Notes: a model not told the origin generated them from the letters alone. Shown: positions 1 to 8,917, counted from the stretch's first letter. The stretch: DNA of 64,000 nucleotides from Bradyrhizobium sp. LMTR 3 (GCF_001693485.1 NZ_MAXC01000008.1:112151-176150), one strand, 5' to 3'. Numbers and translations: made by a program.

Positions 1-274
1 TTTCGCCATTGGTCAGGATCACGCCGGCGATCGGGCTGTGCCTGAGCTGTCCGGCCCGGGGATGAAGCTGCGGCGTTGCGGTCACCTGCTGGCGGAGGTC
101 GGGCGAGGCGTTGACGAGAAACCAGTGCTCGCCGTCGGCGCTGACCGCGATCGAAGCCTGGGTGCTCCGCAATTCCGGATGGTCGCTTCGTGCTTTCCGA
201 CACACCGGGCATCCGCAATTCCACTGTGGAACGCCGCCGCCCGCCGCGGCGCCCAGGACGACGACGCGAAGCAT
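1..274 (-). CDS. pqqB: PqqB, N-terminal part (PQQ biosynthesis), cut by window edge
   Basis: Reading the minus strand from the ATG at 274 gives 91 codons that run off the left edge. The start MLRVVVLGAAAGGGVPQWNC, followed by GCPVC, is the highly conserved N-terminus of PqqB, a metallo-beta-lactamase-fold protein of pyrroloquinoline quinone biosynthesis. PqqB is thought to hydroxylate the PQQ precursor. The visible part ends at ILTNGE, where the family continues into its metal-binding motif. A purine-rich ribosome site (CAGGAGAC on the minus strand) precedes the ATG. pqqA lies 143 nt upstream on the same strand, so this is the usual pqqAB order, and pqqC, D and E would be expected beyond the edge. 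Identification is firm; only the length cannot be judged. Confidence 0.95.
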   Translation of the reverse strand, partial: MLRVVVLGAAAGGGVPQWNCGCPVCRKARSDHPELRSTQASIAVSADGEHWFLVNASPDLRQQVTATPQLHPRAGQLRHSPIAGVILTNGE

Positions 275-417
275 GATCCGTCTCCTGGAGATTCGAAACT
301 CGAAAAATACAAACAAAAACGCCACGAGGTGGATACCAGCCTCGGACACCGCTCCGCTCTCGCAGAACGTGTCAAGTCCGGAAGTCCACCTGCGTGAGAT
401 TTGATACGCGCTGCCGC

Positions 418-498
418 TTACTTGCGGGTGGCGCACATATACATGTTGATTTCCATGCCGACCGATACTTCGGCGATTTTTGGTGCTTTCCAGGCCAT
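418..498 (-). CDS. pqqA: PqqA, PQQ precursor peptide (26 aa)
   Basis: A 26-residue peptide begins MAWKAPKIAEVSVGMEINMY and ends CATRK. It carries the invariant Glu16 and Tyr20 (E-x-x-x-Y), the two residues that PqqE crosslinks and that become the PQQ skeleton. The MAW-KP start is typical of the family. The ribosome site AAAAGGAGCGACAA sits directly before the ATG. The peptide is the ribosomal substrate of the pathway and is chaperoned by PqqD to PqqE. It is too short for most gene finders and is easily missed. pqqB follows on the same strand, and a quinoprotein-type dehydrogenase lies about 750 bp away on the other strand. Confidence 0.96.
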   Translation of the reverse strand: MAWKAPKIAEVSVGMEINMYMCATRK

Positions 499-808
499 TT
501 GTCGCTCCTTTTGCTACCGGACGGACTCCGCCCTCGCGGGTTAAGGTACCGCGGATCAAAAAGTTCGCCAGTTAAATCTTTTGCCTGGAACCCCTATTTG
601 TTTATGCTGCGCCGCAAAGAACAATTCACGGAGTTGTGCGGAGGGCCTTGGTCAAAACAGCGTGGGATCAAGCGTTTCGCGGTTGTTCGCACCACCGCGA
701 ATGGCAATTCTGAGTGCGACGGAGCGCTGCCGGCTCCGGATGAAGAACTTGTGAGTGAGGATAGGGCCCTCCGGCTGCGAGGGCTCAACCGGAGTCAGGT
801 TTCCGCCG
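499..808. other. Intergenic control region between pqqA and the DUF6894 gene
   Basis: These 310 bases separate the minus-strand pqqA from a plus-strand gene and must hold the pqqA promoter. I see no convincing coding frame and no promoter I can name. A small GC-rich hairpin, GCCCTCCGGCTGCGAGGGC, lies at about 765-785. Open frames through the region lack ribosome sites. Confidence 0.5.
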
Positions 809-1066
809 ATGCCGCGATATTACTTCAACACCCGTATCGGCGATGAGCTGATTTCCGATCCCGACGGCGAAGTGCTCAGGGATCCCGATCGTGCCTGGGA
901 AATGGCACGTGCCATGATCCGGGAACTGCTCAAGACCGATGGCGCCGACGGTGCGCTTCTCAGCGCCACCATCGAAGTCACCGACGACGATGGCGAGATC
1001 GTGCTGGAGTTTCCGTTCGCCGAAGCGATTCTCGATGCGCCGGGCGGTCCCATCACCAGGCACTGA
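809..1066 (+). CDS. DUF6894 family small protein
   Basis: This 85-residue acidic protein starts MPRYYFNTRIGDELISDPDG. The MPRYYF-x-x-R-x-G-D start and the DPDG-x-x-L-x-D motif match the DUF6894 family, which is very abundant in Bradyrhizobium and of unknown function. I chose the ATG at 809 because the family begins exactly at MPRYYF; an upstream in-frame ATG at 755 would add 18 residues without family character. There is no signal peptide or membrane segment, so it is probably cytoplasmic. It stands alone between pqqA and the sugar dehydrogenase, about 190 bp from the latter. Confidence 0.8.
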   Translation: MPRYYFNTRIGDELISDPDGEVLRDPDRAWEMARAMIRELLKTDGADGALLSATIEVTDDDGEIVLEFPFAEAILDAPGGPITRH

Positions 1067-1252
1067 CTGCGCGCTGCACCGGCGTCGGAGCTTCGTGCTC
1101 GCTCGGTTTTGCATGCAACTTCCGGGCGCAAAGTTTTCCGATTGCGCACGGGCCGATAAATATTGGAGAGTGCCGGCCGGAAAGCCTCCGGCCGCCGGCA
1201 TCAAGCGAGCCCGTGCGAAGAGAGAGAAAGGCTTCCGCCAGGGAGAACGCCC

Positions 1253-2578
1253 ATGATGAACTATTTGACGGTGCCGCGCAGCGTGTTGCTGTCCGGTGCA
1301 TTCTTGAGCGCCTTCATACTAGGCGCCGCTGCCCAGCAAGCCGCTGACCCGCCGGCCGCTGCCCAAGCTCCCGCCCCGGCACCGGCCGCCGGTGCGCCGC
1401 CCCCGGCAGGGACCGCAGCCTCGCCCTCGCTGCCACCGGGATCGCCGCTGATCGGACGTCCCGCGGGCAACGATGCCGCCGCCAAGCTGGCGCCGATCGC
1501 GCCGCCGCCGATCCCGGCCGCGCCGGATAAATTGCCGACGGCGAAGCTCAAGGTGCCGGCCGGTTTCAATATCGAGGTCTATGCCGCCGGCATGGCGAAC
1601 GCCCGCTCGCTCGCGCTCGGTGACAAGGGCACGGTGTTTGTCGGCAGCCGCCTCGTCGACAAGGTCTATGCCATCGTCAACAAGGACGGCAAACGCGAGG
1701 TCAAGGTATTGGCTTCCGGCCTCTACCGGCCCAACGGCGTCGCCTTCAAGGACGGCACGCTCTACATCGCTGAACTGTCCAAGATCTCCAAGATCGAGAA
1801 GATCGAAGACAATCTGGATAACCCGCCGAAGCCGACCGTGATCTTCGACAAGCTGCCGAAGGACGAGCCCCATGGCTGGAAGTTCATCGCCATCGGTCCC
1901 GACAACAAGCTCTACGCTCCGGTCGGCCAGCCCGGCAACAACGTGCTGAACGATGATGAGCATGGCCTGATCCGCCGGATGAACTTCGACGGTTCGGGGG
2001 CGGAAGTGATCGTTCGCGGCGTTCGCCACACCGTCGGCTTCGATTGGCATCCGGAGACCAAGCAGCTCTACTTCACAGACAACGGTCGCGACTGGATGTC
2101 GGAAGACGTGCCCGAGGACGAGCTGAACCGGATCACCAAGGTCGGCGAACATTTCGGCGCGCCATTCTGCCTGCAGGGCAATATCGTCGACCCCGAATTC
2201 GGCTGGGGCAAATCCTGCAGCGAATACACCGCGCCGGCAGGGCTGTTGGGCCCGCATGCTGCAGCGCTCGGCATGCGCTTCTACACCGGCAACATGTTCC
2301 CGAAAGCCTACAGGAACGTGGCGATCATCGCCCGGCACGGCTCCTGGAACCGCTCCAAGAAGGTTGGCGGCGATGTCGTCATTGCCAAGCTGAACAAGGA
2401 CGGCACCATGAAGTCGCTGGAGCCGTTCCTCACCGGCTTCCTCGAGGACAACAAATATATCGGCCGCCCGGTCGATGTGCTGCCGATGAAGGACGGTTCG
2501 CTGCTGGTCTCCGACGACTACAACGGCGCCGTCTATCGCATCACCTACGGCAAGCAGAAGACGGCGGGGAAGTCGTAG
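1253..2578 (+). CDS. PQQ-dependent sugar dehydrogenase, sorbosone dehydrogenase type
   Basis: The protein has 441 residues. A signal peptide ends near the first AQQ (about residue 28), then comes a Pro/Ala-rich linker to about residue 100, and then a beta-propeller catalytic domain. The motifs [24 protein letters not shown] and FTDNGRDW are characteristic of the soluble quinoprotein glucose/sorbosone dehydrogenases (COG2133), which bind PQQ and calcium in the periplasm and oxidise sugars or aldehydes. I start it at the ATG at 1253 (a second ATG follows at 1256) because the hydrophobic export signal begins there. A di-haem cytochrome c follows within 150 bp, and pqqA/pqqB lie just upstream on the other strand. 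This fits cofactor, enzyme and electron acceptor being encoded together. The true substrate is unknown. Confidence 0.85.
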   Translation: MMNYLTVPRSVLLSGAFLSAFILGAAAQQAADPPAAAQAPAPAPAAGAPPPAGTAASPSLPPGSPLIGRPAGNDAAAKLAPIAPPPIPAAPDKLPTAKLKVPAGFNIEVYAAGMANARSLALGDKGTVFVGSRLVDKVYAIVNKDGKREVKVLASGLYRPNGVAFKDGTLYIAELSKISKIEKIEDNLDNPPKPTVIFDKLPKDEPHGWKFIAIGPDNKLYAPVGQPGNNVLNDDEHGLIRRMNFDGSGAEVIVRGVRHTVGFDWHPETKQLYFTDNGRDWMSEDVPEDELNRITKVGEHFGAPFCLQGNIVDPEFGWGKSCSEYTAPAGLLGPHAAALGMRFYTGNMFPKAYRNVAIIARHGSWNRSKKVGGDVVIAKLNKDGTMKSLEPFLTGFLEDNKYIGRPVDVLPMKDGSLLVSDDYNGAVYRITYGKQKTAGKS

Positions 2579-2602
2579 GAGAAGCGACGAACGCTCGACT
2601 TG

Positions 2603-2704
2603 GTCATTCCGGGATGGTGCGTTAGCACCAGACCCGGAATCTCGAGATTCTCAGGTGCGCAATAGCGCACCTTGGTTTGATGCTTCGCATCGCCTCGGAA
2701 TGAC
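2603..2704. repeat. Dispersed palindromic repeat, family A (copy 1, degenerate)
   Basis: The segment opens GTCATTCCGGGATGGTGC and closes TCGGAATGAC, with GACCCGGAATCTCGAGATTC in the middle. Other copies with the same ends and core are at 26208-26288, 43842-43938 and 44389-44462. This copy is diverged in its right half. It lies between the dehydrogenase and the cytochrome gene. Confidence 0.8.
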
Positions 2705-2723
2705 GACGTACCGGAAATGGCTG

Positions 2724-3290
2724 ATGCGTAAAACAACAACGGCACTAGCGTATGCGTTGATTGCAACGTCCGTATCAGCCGAGCCGATCGAACAACGCAT
2801 CGCCCCGTGCCTCGCCTGCCACGGCGAAAAGGGCCAATCTGAAACCGAGAACACGCCGTCGCTCGGCGCGCAGCATGCGCCATATTCGCTGATCCAGCTT
2901 TTCATGTTCCGCGAGAAGCTGCGCGTCGTCGAGCCGATGAACGAGGTGACGAAGGCGCTGACCGACGACGATCTCCGCCTTTTCTCGGACTTCATCGCCA
3001 AGATGCCGAAGCCTGAGCCGCCAGGGGAAAATGGCGATCCAGCGCGGATGCAACGCGGCCAGGCGCTGGTGCAGCAGCACCGCTGCGATAGCTGCCATAA
3101 CGGCGACCTCTCCGGCAAGGAGAACGTCCCGCGCATCGCCAACCAGCGCGAGGACTACCTCGCCAAGACGCTCGGCGAGTACAAGGACAATAGCCGCCAC
3201 GGCTACGACGCCAGCATGGCCGACGTGATGGCGCCGATCTCGCCGGAGCAGATCGCCGATCTCGCCTATTACATCGCCCGCATGCGCTAA
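2724..3290 (+). CDS. Periplasmic di-haem cytochrome c
   Basis: The protein has 188 residues. A short signal peptide ([19 protein letters not shown]) is followed by two haem-binding CxxCH sites: CLACH at residues 29-33 and CDSCH at 121-125. Each sits in a class I cytochrome c fold, giving the cytochrome c4-like double-domain layout. The C-terminus DLAYYIARM is typical of a final cytochrome helix. I chose the ATG at 2724 because the export signal begins there; an in-frame ATG at 2700 would add eight residues. It follows the quinoprotein dehydrogenase and is a reasonable periplasmic electron acceptor for it. That link is inferred from position only. Confidence 0.88.
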   Translation: MRKTTTALAYALIATSVSAEPIEQRIAPCLACHGEKGQSETENTPSLGAQHAPYSLIQLFMFREKLRVVEPMNEVTKALTDDDLRLFSDFIAKMPKPEPPGENGDPARMQRGQALVQQHRCDSCHNGDLSGKENVPRIANQREDYLAKTLGEYKDNSRHGYDASMADVMAPISPEQIADLAYYIARMR

Positions 3291-3362
3291 ATCCGGGCGA
3301 CGGCCCCGCTGGCATTGCCCCGCGCTCGGCGCTACAAGGGCGGCAGTTGGATGGAGTTTTGC

Positions 3363-4754
3363 ATGCAAGACCTATGGCGCCTGTCGGCTGCGGAAATAGC
3401 CTCACTGATCAGGTCGAAAAAAGTCTCGGCGAAAGAGGCGGCGACCGCGGCGTTGGCGCGGCTCGACGCGGTCAATCCCAAAATCAATGCTGTCGTCGAC
3501 CACAGGCCCGAGGACGTTCTTTCTCAGGCTGCCGCCATCGATGCCGCGATCGCGCGCGGCGAGGATGCCGGTCCGCTGGGCGGCGTGCCTGTTACGGTGA
3601 AGGTCAATATCGACCAGCAAGGTTTTGCCACCACCAACGGGCTGAAGCTGCAGCGCGACGCGATCGCCAAGAGCAACAGCCCGGTGATCGACAATTTGCG
3701 TAAATCCGGCGCGGTCATTCTCGGGCGCACCAATTGCCCGGCGTTCTCCTATCGCTGGTTCACCACCAACCTCATCCATGGCGACACCAAGAATCCCCGT
3801 GACCCCGGCATCACCCCGGGCGGCTCGTCCGGTGGCGCTGGTGCGGCGGTCGCAGCCGGCATCGGTCATATCGCGCACGGCACCGACATTGCTGGATCTA
3901 TCCGCTATCCGGCTTACGCCTGTGGCGTGCACGGGCTGCGGCCGACCATGGGACGCATCGCGGCGTTCAACGCGGCGCTCCCCGAACGGCCGATCGGGCC
4001 GCAGATCAGCGCCGTCTCAGGCCCGCTGGCCCGCACCATCGGCGATATCAGGATCGCGCTGGCTGCGATGTCGGCGCAGGATTATCGCGATCCCTGGTGG
4101 GTGCCGGCGCCGCTCGAAGGGCCGGCAATGCCGAAGCGCGTCGCGATGTGCCTCAACCCTGGCGGCCTTGATCCCGTACCTGAAGTGAAAGCCGCGGTGG
4201 TGGACGCCGGCAAGCGGCTCGAGCGCGCGGGCTGGGTCGTCGAGGAAATCGCCGACACGCCGCCGCTGCGCGAGGCCGCCGATCTGCAGACGAAACTCTG
4301 GCTTGGCGACGGCTATGAGGCGCAGTTGGAAGCCGCCGGGCGCGAAGGCGATGCCGGCGCGCTGGCGTGCCTGCGCGGCAACCGCGCGAAAGTGCATCCC
4401 TTTGACTTGTCGAAAGCGCTGACACGGCGTGCGACATTGACCCGCGAATGGCTGGCGTTCTTTGAAAACTATGCCGTGCTGCTGATGCCGGTGTCCGGCG
4501 AACTGCCGTTTCCCGATCAACTCGACTGCAAGGACGAGGCGTCGTTTGCGCGCGTCTGGCATGCGCAATTGCCGCAGATCGCCATTCCCTTCATGGGGCT
4601 GCCCGGGTTAACGGTGTCGACCGGACTGGTCGGCCGCGTTCCGGTCGGCGTGCAACTGGTCTCCGGGCGTTACCGCGAGGACCTGTGTCTCGCCGCGGGC
4701 GAGGCGATCGAAGCCGGCGGAACGCCGTCGGCGGCGATTGATCCTGCCGGCTAG
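3363..4754 (+). CDS. Amidase, amidase-signature family
   Basis: This 463-residue protein carries the Ser-cisSer-Lys catalytic set. The lysine is in PVTVKVNID, the Gly/Ser-rich signature is TPGGSSGGAGAAVAAG, and the nucleophile serine is in DIAGSIRYPAYACG. The family includes GatA, indoleacetamide hydrolase and many aliphatic or aromatic amidases. The lack of an adjacent gatB or gatC argues against a tRNA amidotransferase role. There is no signal peptide, so it is cytoplasmic. The ATG at 3363 has a GGAG eight bases upstream; the in-frame ATG at 3351 is an alternative with a GGGCGG upstream. The substrate cannot be told from sequence. Confidence 0.85.
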   Translation: MQDLWRLSAAEIASLIRSKKVSAKEAATAALARLDAVNPKINAVVDHRPEDVLSQAAAIDAAIARGEDAGPLGGVPVTVKVNIDQQGFATTNGLKLQRDAIAKSNSPVIDNLRKSGAVILGRTNCPAFSYRWFTTNLIHGDTKNPRDPGITPGGSSGGAGAAVAAGIGHIAHGTDIAGSIRYPAYACGVHGLRPTMGRIAAFNAALPERPIGPQISAVSGPLARTIGDIRIALAAMSAQDYRDPWWVPAPLEGPAMPKRVAMCLNPGGLDPVPEVKAAVVDAGKRLERAGWVVEEIADTPPLREAADLQTKLWLGDGYEAQLEAAGREGDAGALACLRGNRAKVHPFDLSKALTRRATLTREWLAFFENYAVLLMPVSGELPFPDQLDCKDEASFARVWHAQLPQIAIPFMGLPGLTVSTGLVGRVPVGVQLVSGRYREDLCLAAGEAIEAGGTPSAAIDPAG

Positions 4755-4802
4755 AGCATGATCCCGAAAAGTGGGTACCGGTGTTCGGACAAGATCATGC
4801 TC
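4754..4802. repeat. Short palindromic repeat, possible terminator
   Basis: Perfect inverted ends GAGCATGATC (4754-4763) and GATCATGCTC (4793-4802) flank a centre resembling CCCGAAAAGTGGGTACCGG. Elements of this form are widespread in rhizobial and related genomes. It begins at the last base of the amidase stop codon and could fold in the transcript, but there is no T tract. Confidence 0.7.
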
Positions 4803-4822
4803 CGGTAACAATCGAGAGGACC

Positions 4823-5299
4823 ATGCAAGGCGTTTATGATTTTACGGCGCAGTCGCTTGCCGGTGAAGAGGTTCCGCTGAAGCGGTTCGAGGGGCAGGTG
4901 CTGCTGATCGTCAACACCGCGAGCGCCTGCGGGTTCACGCCGCAATACAAGGGCCTGGAGCAGTTGCATCGTGAACTGGCGCCGCGCGGCTTTGCAGTGC
5001 TCGGGTTTCCCTGCAACCAGTTCGGCGGGCAGGAACCGGGCGACGCCAGGCAGATCGAGCAATTTTGCGCAGGCAAATATGACGTGACGTTTCCAATGTT
5101 CGCCAAGATCGACGTCAACGGCAGCCATGCGCATCCGTTGTTCGACCATCTGAAGAACGCGAAATCGGGATTGTTGGGTTCGTCGATCAAATGGAATTTC
5201 ACCAAATTCCTGGTTGACCGCTCGGGCAGGGTGGTCGGGCGCTACGCCCCAACCGCGACGCCCGAGGGAATCAGAAGAGAAATCGAGGCACTGCTGTGA
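4823..5299 (+). CDS. Glutathione peroxidase family, cysteine type
   Basis: This 158-residue thioredoxin-fold peroxidase reduces hydrogen peroxide and organic hydroperoxides. All four catalytic residues are visible: Cys36 in NTASACGFTP, Gln70 in GFPCNQFGGQEPG, and Trp124 and Asn125 in IKWNF. Cysteine takes the place of selenocysteine. Cys82 is in the position of the resolving cysteine of thioredoxin-dependent bacterial members, so thioredoxin rather than glutathione may be the real reductant. There is no signal peptide. AGAGGACC precedes the ATG. The stop codon overlaps the GTG start of the next gene by four bases, so the two are probably translationally coupled. Confidence 0.92.
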   Translation: MQGVYDFTAQSLAGEEVPLKRFEGQVLLIVNTASACGFTPQYKGLEQLHRELAPRGFAVLGFPCNQFGGQEPGDARQIEQFCAGKYDVTFPMFAKIDVNGSHAHPLFDHLKNAKSGLLGSSIKWNFTKFLVDRSGRVVGRYAPTATPEGIRREIEALL

Positions 5300-5559
5300 A
5301 TGAGACCAATAAAGCAATGAGCGACCAATTCCCCGACCGTCTTTCGGTCGACCCGAGCAGCCCGTACTACAACGCCGAGATCCTCTCGCGCGACGTCGGC
5401 ATTCGCTTCAAGGGCGTCGAGAAAACCAATGTCGAGGAATATTGCATCAGCGAGGGCTGGGTGCGCGTCACCGCCGGCAATGCCAAAGACCGCTACGGCA
5501 ACCCGCTGACGATCAAGGTGCATGGCCCGGTCGAGCCGTATTTCCGCGACAAGAAGTAG
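5296..5559 (+). CDS. DUF3297 family protein
   Basis: The protein has 87 residues. The block PDRLSVDPSSPYYNAEILSR and the later GIRFKGVEKTNVEEYCISEG are the DUF3297 signature; its function is unknown. The GTG at 5296 overlaps the gpx stop (GTGA). The ATG at 5317, giving MSDQFPDRLS, is an equally good start and may be the main one, since related proteins begin MSD-x-x-PDRLS. The coupling to a peroxidase gene suggests, but does not prove, a role in oxidative stress or protein-thiol housekeeping. Confidence 0.85.
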   Translation: MNETNKAMSDQFPDRLSVDPSSPYYNAEILSRDVGIRFKGVEKTNVEEYCISEGWVRVTAGNAKDRYGNPLTIKVHGPVEPYFRDKK

Positions 5560-5574
5560 GTCGGTTTCTCGTTC

Positions 5575-5693
5575 GTCATTGCGAGGAGCGATAGCGACGA
5601 AACAATCCATATCTCCGCGTGCGGTACTATGGATTGCTTCGCGGAGCCTGTCATCCGGCGGCGCTACGCGCCGACCGGGTGGCTCGCAATGAC
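5575..5693. repeat. Dispersed palindromic repeat, family B (copy 1)
   Basis: It opens GTCATTGCGAGGAGCGA and closes GTGGCTCGCAATGAC, with an inner pair CAATCCAT / ATGGATTG followed by CTTCGCGGAGCCTGTCATC. A second copy with the same ends and the CTTCGCGGAGC core is at 14832-14945. It fills the gap between the DUF3297 gene and tarD. Confidence 0.8.
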
Positions 5694-5741
5694 GATGTGG
5701 AGACCGCGCCGCCCTATTCCCGATATCGAAAGCCAAACACC

Positions 5742-6911
5742 ATGTCCGTCCGCATCGTCGACGTCTGCGAAATCACAAAGCCGATCTCCTCACCGATCCG
5801 CAACGCCTATATCGATTTCACCAAAATGACGACCAGCCTCGTCGCCGTCGTCACTGACGCCGTGCGCGACGGCAACCGCGTGGTCGGCTACGGCTTCAAT
5901 TCCAACGGCCGGTACGGGCAGGGCGGCCTGATCCGCGAACGCTTTGCGCCGCGGCTGAAGGAGGCCGATCCGAAAACGCTGCTCGATGCCTCCGGGGGCA
6001 ATCTCGACCCCGACATGGTCTGGGCGGCGATGATGTCGAACGAGAAGCCTGGCGGCCATGGCGAGCGCTCGGTCGCGGTCGGCACCATCGACATGGCGGT
6101 GTGGGACGCGGTGGCGAAGATCGCAGGTAAGCCGCTGTTCCGGCTACTCGCCGAACGCCATGGCCGGGAGGCCAACCCGCGCGTGTTCGTCTATGCGGCG
6201 GGCGGCTACTATTATCCCGGCAAGGACCTGTCGGCGCTGCGCGGCGAAATGCGCGGCTATCTCGACCGCGGCTACAACGTCGTCAAGATGAAGATCGGCG
6301 GCGCGCCGATCGCGGAAGATCGCGAACGCATCGAAGCCGTGCTGAAGGAGATCGGCAAGGACGCGCAGCTCGCCGTCGACGCCAACGGCCGCTTCGATCT
6401 GGAAACTGCGATTGCCTATGCCAAAATGCTGCGGGAATATCCGCTGTTCTGGTACGAGGAGGCCGGCGATCCCCTCGATTTCGCGCTGCAGGCGGCGCTG
6501 GCCGAATTCTATCCCGCACCGATGGCGACCGGCGAAAACCTGTTCAGCCATCAGGACGCGAAAAACCTGATCCGCTATGGCGGCATGCGGCCCGATCGCG
6601 ACTGGCTGCAGTTCGATTGCGCGTTGTCCTATGGCTTGTGCGAATACCAGCGGACGCTGGCGGTGCTGAAGACGCACGGCTGGTCGCCAAGCCGCTGCAT
6701 TCCCCACGGTGGCCACCAGATGTCGCTCAATATCGCGGCGGGCCTCGGCCTTGGCGGTAATGAGAGCTATCCCGACCTGTTCCAGCCCTATGGCGGTTTT
6801 CCCGATGGCGTGCGTGTCGAGAACGGGCATATCACTATGCCTGATATCCCTGGCATCGGCTTCGAGGGGAAATCCGATCTCTATGCGGAGATGAAGGCAC
6901 TGGCGGCGTAG
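5742..6911 (+). CDS. tarD: D(-)-tartrate dehydratase
   Basis: This 389-residue enolase-superfamily enzyme converts D-tartrate to oxaloacetate by magnesium-assisted loss of water. The catalytic residues fall at the numbers known for the Bradyrhizobium japonicum enzyme: the KxK motif Lys182/Lys184 (VKMKIGG), metal ligands Asp213, Glu239 and Glu265, and the acid His322 (IPHGGHQ). Length and start (MSVRIVDV) also agree, as recalled from the characterised protein. An upstream in-frame ATG lies inside a repeat and was not used. The gene stands alone between a family B repeat and serA. Its product is cytoplasmic. The assignment is more specific than most enolase-family calls because the N-terminal domain is close to the reference too. 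Confidence 0.93.
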   Translation: MSVRIVDVCEITKPISSPIRNAYIDFTKMTTSLVAVVTDAVRDGNRVVGYGFNSNGRYGQGGLIRERFAPRLKEADPKTLLDASGGNLDPDMVWAAMMSNEKPGGHGERSVAVGTIDMAVWDAVAKIAGKPLFRLLAERHGREANPRVFVYAAGGYYYPGKDLSALRGEMRGYLDRGYNVVKMKIGGAPIAEDRERIEAVLKEIGKDAQLAVDANGRFDLETAIAYAKMLREYPLFWYEEAGDPLDFALQAALAEFYPAPMATGENLFSHQDAKNLIRYGGMRPDRDWLQFDCALSYGLCEYQRTLAVLKTHGWSPSRCIPHGGHQMSLNIAAGLGLGGNESYPDLFQPYGGFPDGVRVENGHITMPDIPGIGFEGKSDLYAEMKALAA

Positions 6912-7014
6912 GGCCGGATGCCATAGGAGAGACCGGAATCGGTGGCCTGGACAGGGCGTTCGCCCTGCCGCCGATCATGGATTTCCGGGCCGCCAGTTTA
7001 CCGTTCATCCATCG

Positions 7015-8292
7015 TTGAAGGACGCCGCGACCTTGGCCACAACACTTCCCCAACTCTCGCTTGCGAAGGACAAGATCCGGGTCTTGCTCCTTGAAGGTGT
7101 TAACGACAGCGCCGCGCAGATGATCGAGGCTGCCGGCTACTCCAACATGACACGCCTGTCCAAGGCGCTCGAGGGCGATGCGCTAAAAGAGGCGATCAAG
7201 GGTGTGCATCTGCTGGGCATCCGCTCGCGCACGCAAATCACCACGGATGTTCTCGACGCCGCGGATCGCTTGATCGCGGTCGGATGTTTCAGTGTCGGCA
7301 CCAACCAGGTGGACCTCAACGCTGCGCGCCGGAGCGGGATTCCGGTGTTCAACGCGCCGTTCTCCAACACGCGGAGCGTGGCAGAACTCGTGATCGGTGA
7401 GATCGTCATCCTGCTGCGCCGGATCGTCGCGCGTTCCAACGCCGCCCATGAGGGGCGTTGGGACAAGTCGGCCAACGACAGCTACGAGGTGAGAGGCAAG
7501 ACGCTCGGCATAATCGGTTACGGCAATATCGGCTCGCAGCTCTCCAATCTCGCGGAAGCGCTGGGCATGCGTGTGATCTTCTATGATCACACCGACAGGC
7601 TTCGTCACGGCAACACCGAGCCGACTGCGAGCCTGCATGAGCTCTTGGCGCAAAGCGACGTCGTGAGCCTGCATGTACCGGAAACTGCCGCCACGCACGG
7701 GATGATCGGGCGCGAGGAGATTCGCGCGATCAAGCAGGGAGCGTATTTCATCAACAACAGCCGCGGCACGGTCGTGGACCTCGAGGCGCTCGCCGAGGCG
7801 CTGCGCGAAAACCGGCTTCGCGGCGCCGCGGTCGACGTCTTTCCGGTCGAGCCGCGCGCGAACTCCGAGCGCTTCGTCTCGCCGCTGCAGGGGCTGGAGA
7901 ACGTCATCCTGACGCCGCACATCGGCGGTTCGACCGAGGAGGCGCAGGAGCGCATCGGCGCCGAAGTCGCGCGCAAGCTGATCGAGTACAGCGATTCCGG
8001 CTCGACCATGGGCGCTGTCAACTTCCCGCAGGTTCAATTGCCGCCGCGGCCGTCAGGCACGCGGTTCATTCAGGTGCAGCGTAACGTGCCGGGCATGCTC
8101 GGGCGTTTGAACGAAGTGCTGGCCCGTCATGCCGTCAACATCGCCGCGCAATATTACGAGACCGCTCATGACGTCGGCTACGTGGTGCTGGACGTCGATG
8201 CCTCGGCCGCGGATGGCCAGCGCGTGCTCACGGACATCCGGGCGCTGGAAGGCACCATACGCGCCCGGTTGCTCTATGAGTACAAGATCTGA
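7015..8292 (+). CDS. serA: D-3-phosphoglycerate dehydrogenase, ACT-domain type
   Basis: The protein has up to 425 residues. It performs the first step of serine synthesis, NAD-dependent oxidation of 3-phosphoglycerate. It has the NAD motif GYGNIG, the catalytic Arg in INNSRGTVVD, Glu in VDVFPVEP and His in TPHIGGSTEEAQ. A C-terminal ACT domain (about residues 350-425, GTRFIQVQRNVPGML onward) is the site of serine feedback in the Escherichia coli-type enzyme, which this matches in length. The first codon is uncertain: the frame opens with TTG at 7015, and another TTG at 7033 is possible, because no ATG lies near the conserved start. I do not see a second serine-pathway gene nearby. Confidence 0.88.
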   Translation: MKDAATLATTLPQLSLAKDKIRVLLLEGVNDSAAQMIEAAGYSNMTRLSKALEGDALKEAIKGVHLLGIRSRTQITTDVLDAADRLIAVGCFSVGTNQVDLNAARRSGIPVFNAPFSNTRSVAELVIGEIVILLRRIVARSNAAHEGRWDKSANDSYEVRGKTLGIIGYGNIGSQLSNLAEALGMRVIFYDHTDRLRHGNTEPTASLHELLAQSDVVSLHVPETAATHGMIGREEIRAIKQGAYFINNSRGTVVDLEALAEALRENRLRGAAVDVFPVEPRANSERFVSPLQGLENVILTPHIGGSTEEAQERIGAEVARKLIEYSDSGSTMGAVNFPQVQLPPRPSGTRFIQVQRNVPGMLGRLNEVLARHAVNIAAQYYETAHDVGYVVLDVDASAADGQRVLTDIRALEGTIRARLLYEYKI

Positions 8293-8312
8293 AACGGATT
8301 CGCATGTGATGC

Positions 8313-8446
8313 TGTCATCGTCCGCGAAAGCGGACGATCCAGTACGCCGCGGCTTCTCGGCTTATCTCTGACGTCGGCGAATACTGGATGCCCGCCGGAG
8401 CCTGTCATCGGGCTCGCCGAAGGCGAGACCCGGTGGCGGGCATGAC
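8313..8446. repeat. Palindromic intergenic repeat, family G
   Basis: It opens GTCATCGTCCGCGAAAGCGG and closes GGCGGGCATGAC, with an inner pair GATCCAGTA / TACTGGAT. The form matches dispersed mosaic elements of Bradyrhizobium. It lies between the convergent ends of serA and a GNAT gene and may terminate both. Confidence 0.65.
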
Positions 8447-8463
8447 AAGCGCGATCGCCTCGA

Positions 8464-8895
8464 TCACTTCTCCGACAACAGCCCTTTATCGATCGCCGAT
8501 TGCCGGTTCCTGAAAATCGCCATCGCCGTCTTCATCCGCAGGAAGCCAAACTTCGCATACAACGGCTCGCGGCCGGCGACCGCATAAAGGATGATCTTCG
8601 CGTGTCCTTGCGATTGGGCAAGCAGTCTTTCGATAAGCTGTTTTCCGAGACCTGTTCCTTGATGGCTCGGCAAAACCGCGACGTCGCAAAGATACGCGCA
8701 ATCGCGTCCGTCAGCCAGAACGCGGCCGGCGCCGACGAGCCGGCCGTTGTCGCGGGCAAAGCAGCAGAACATACTGTTGCCGAACACCACTTCGAGATCG
8801 GCGGCGTTCTTGGTGCCGAGCGGGGCGGCCCGATAGAGCGCTTCGAGTTCCTGCCAGTCGACGCCGTCGCGGCTGTCGCTCCAAATGACCGTCAT
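8464..8895 (-). CDS. GNAT family N-acetyltransferase
   Basis: This 143-residue protein has the acetyl-CoA pyrophosphate-binding motif HQGTGLGKQLIERLL (motif A) after the strand CDVAVLPS, and a later REPLYAKFGF that matches the motif B region of the Gcn5 fold. It transfers an acetyl group to an unidentified amine. It is a single-domain cytoplasmic protein of normal length. It is encoded just downstream of the malonyl-CoA decarboxylase gene on the same strand, with about 20 bp between them, so the two may be co-transcribed. Nothing in the context names the substrate. Confidence 0.85.
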   Translation of the reverse strand: MTVIWSDSRDGVDWQELEALYRAAPLGTKNAADLEVVFGNSMFCCFARDNGRLVGAGRVLADGRDCAYLCDVAVLPSHQGTGLGKQLIERLLAQSQGHAKIILYAVAGREPLYAKFGFLRMKTAMAIFRNRQSAIDKGLLSEK

Positions 8896-8917
8896 CGCGA
8901 GGGGGCTCCGCGCCGTC

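Noticed and set aside
1319..2338. Long minus-strand frame opposite the sugar dehydrogenase
   Set aside because: It mirrors a well-supported gene in a GC-rich genome and has the Arg/Gly-rich composition of a shadow frame.
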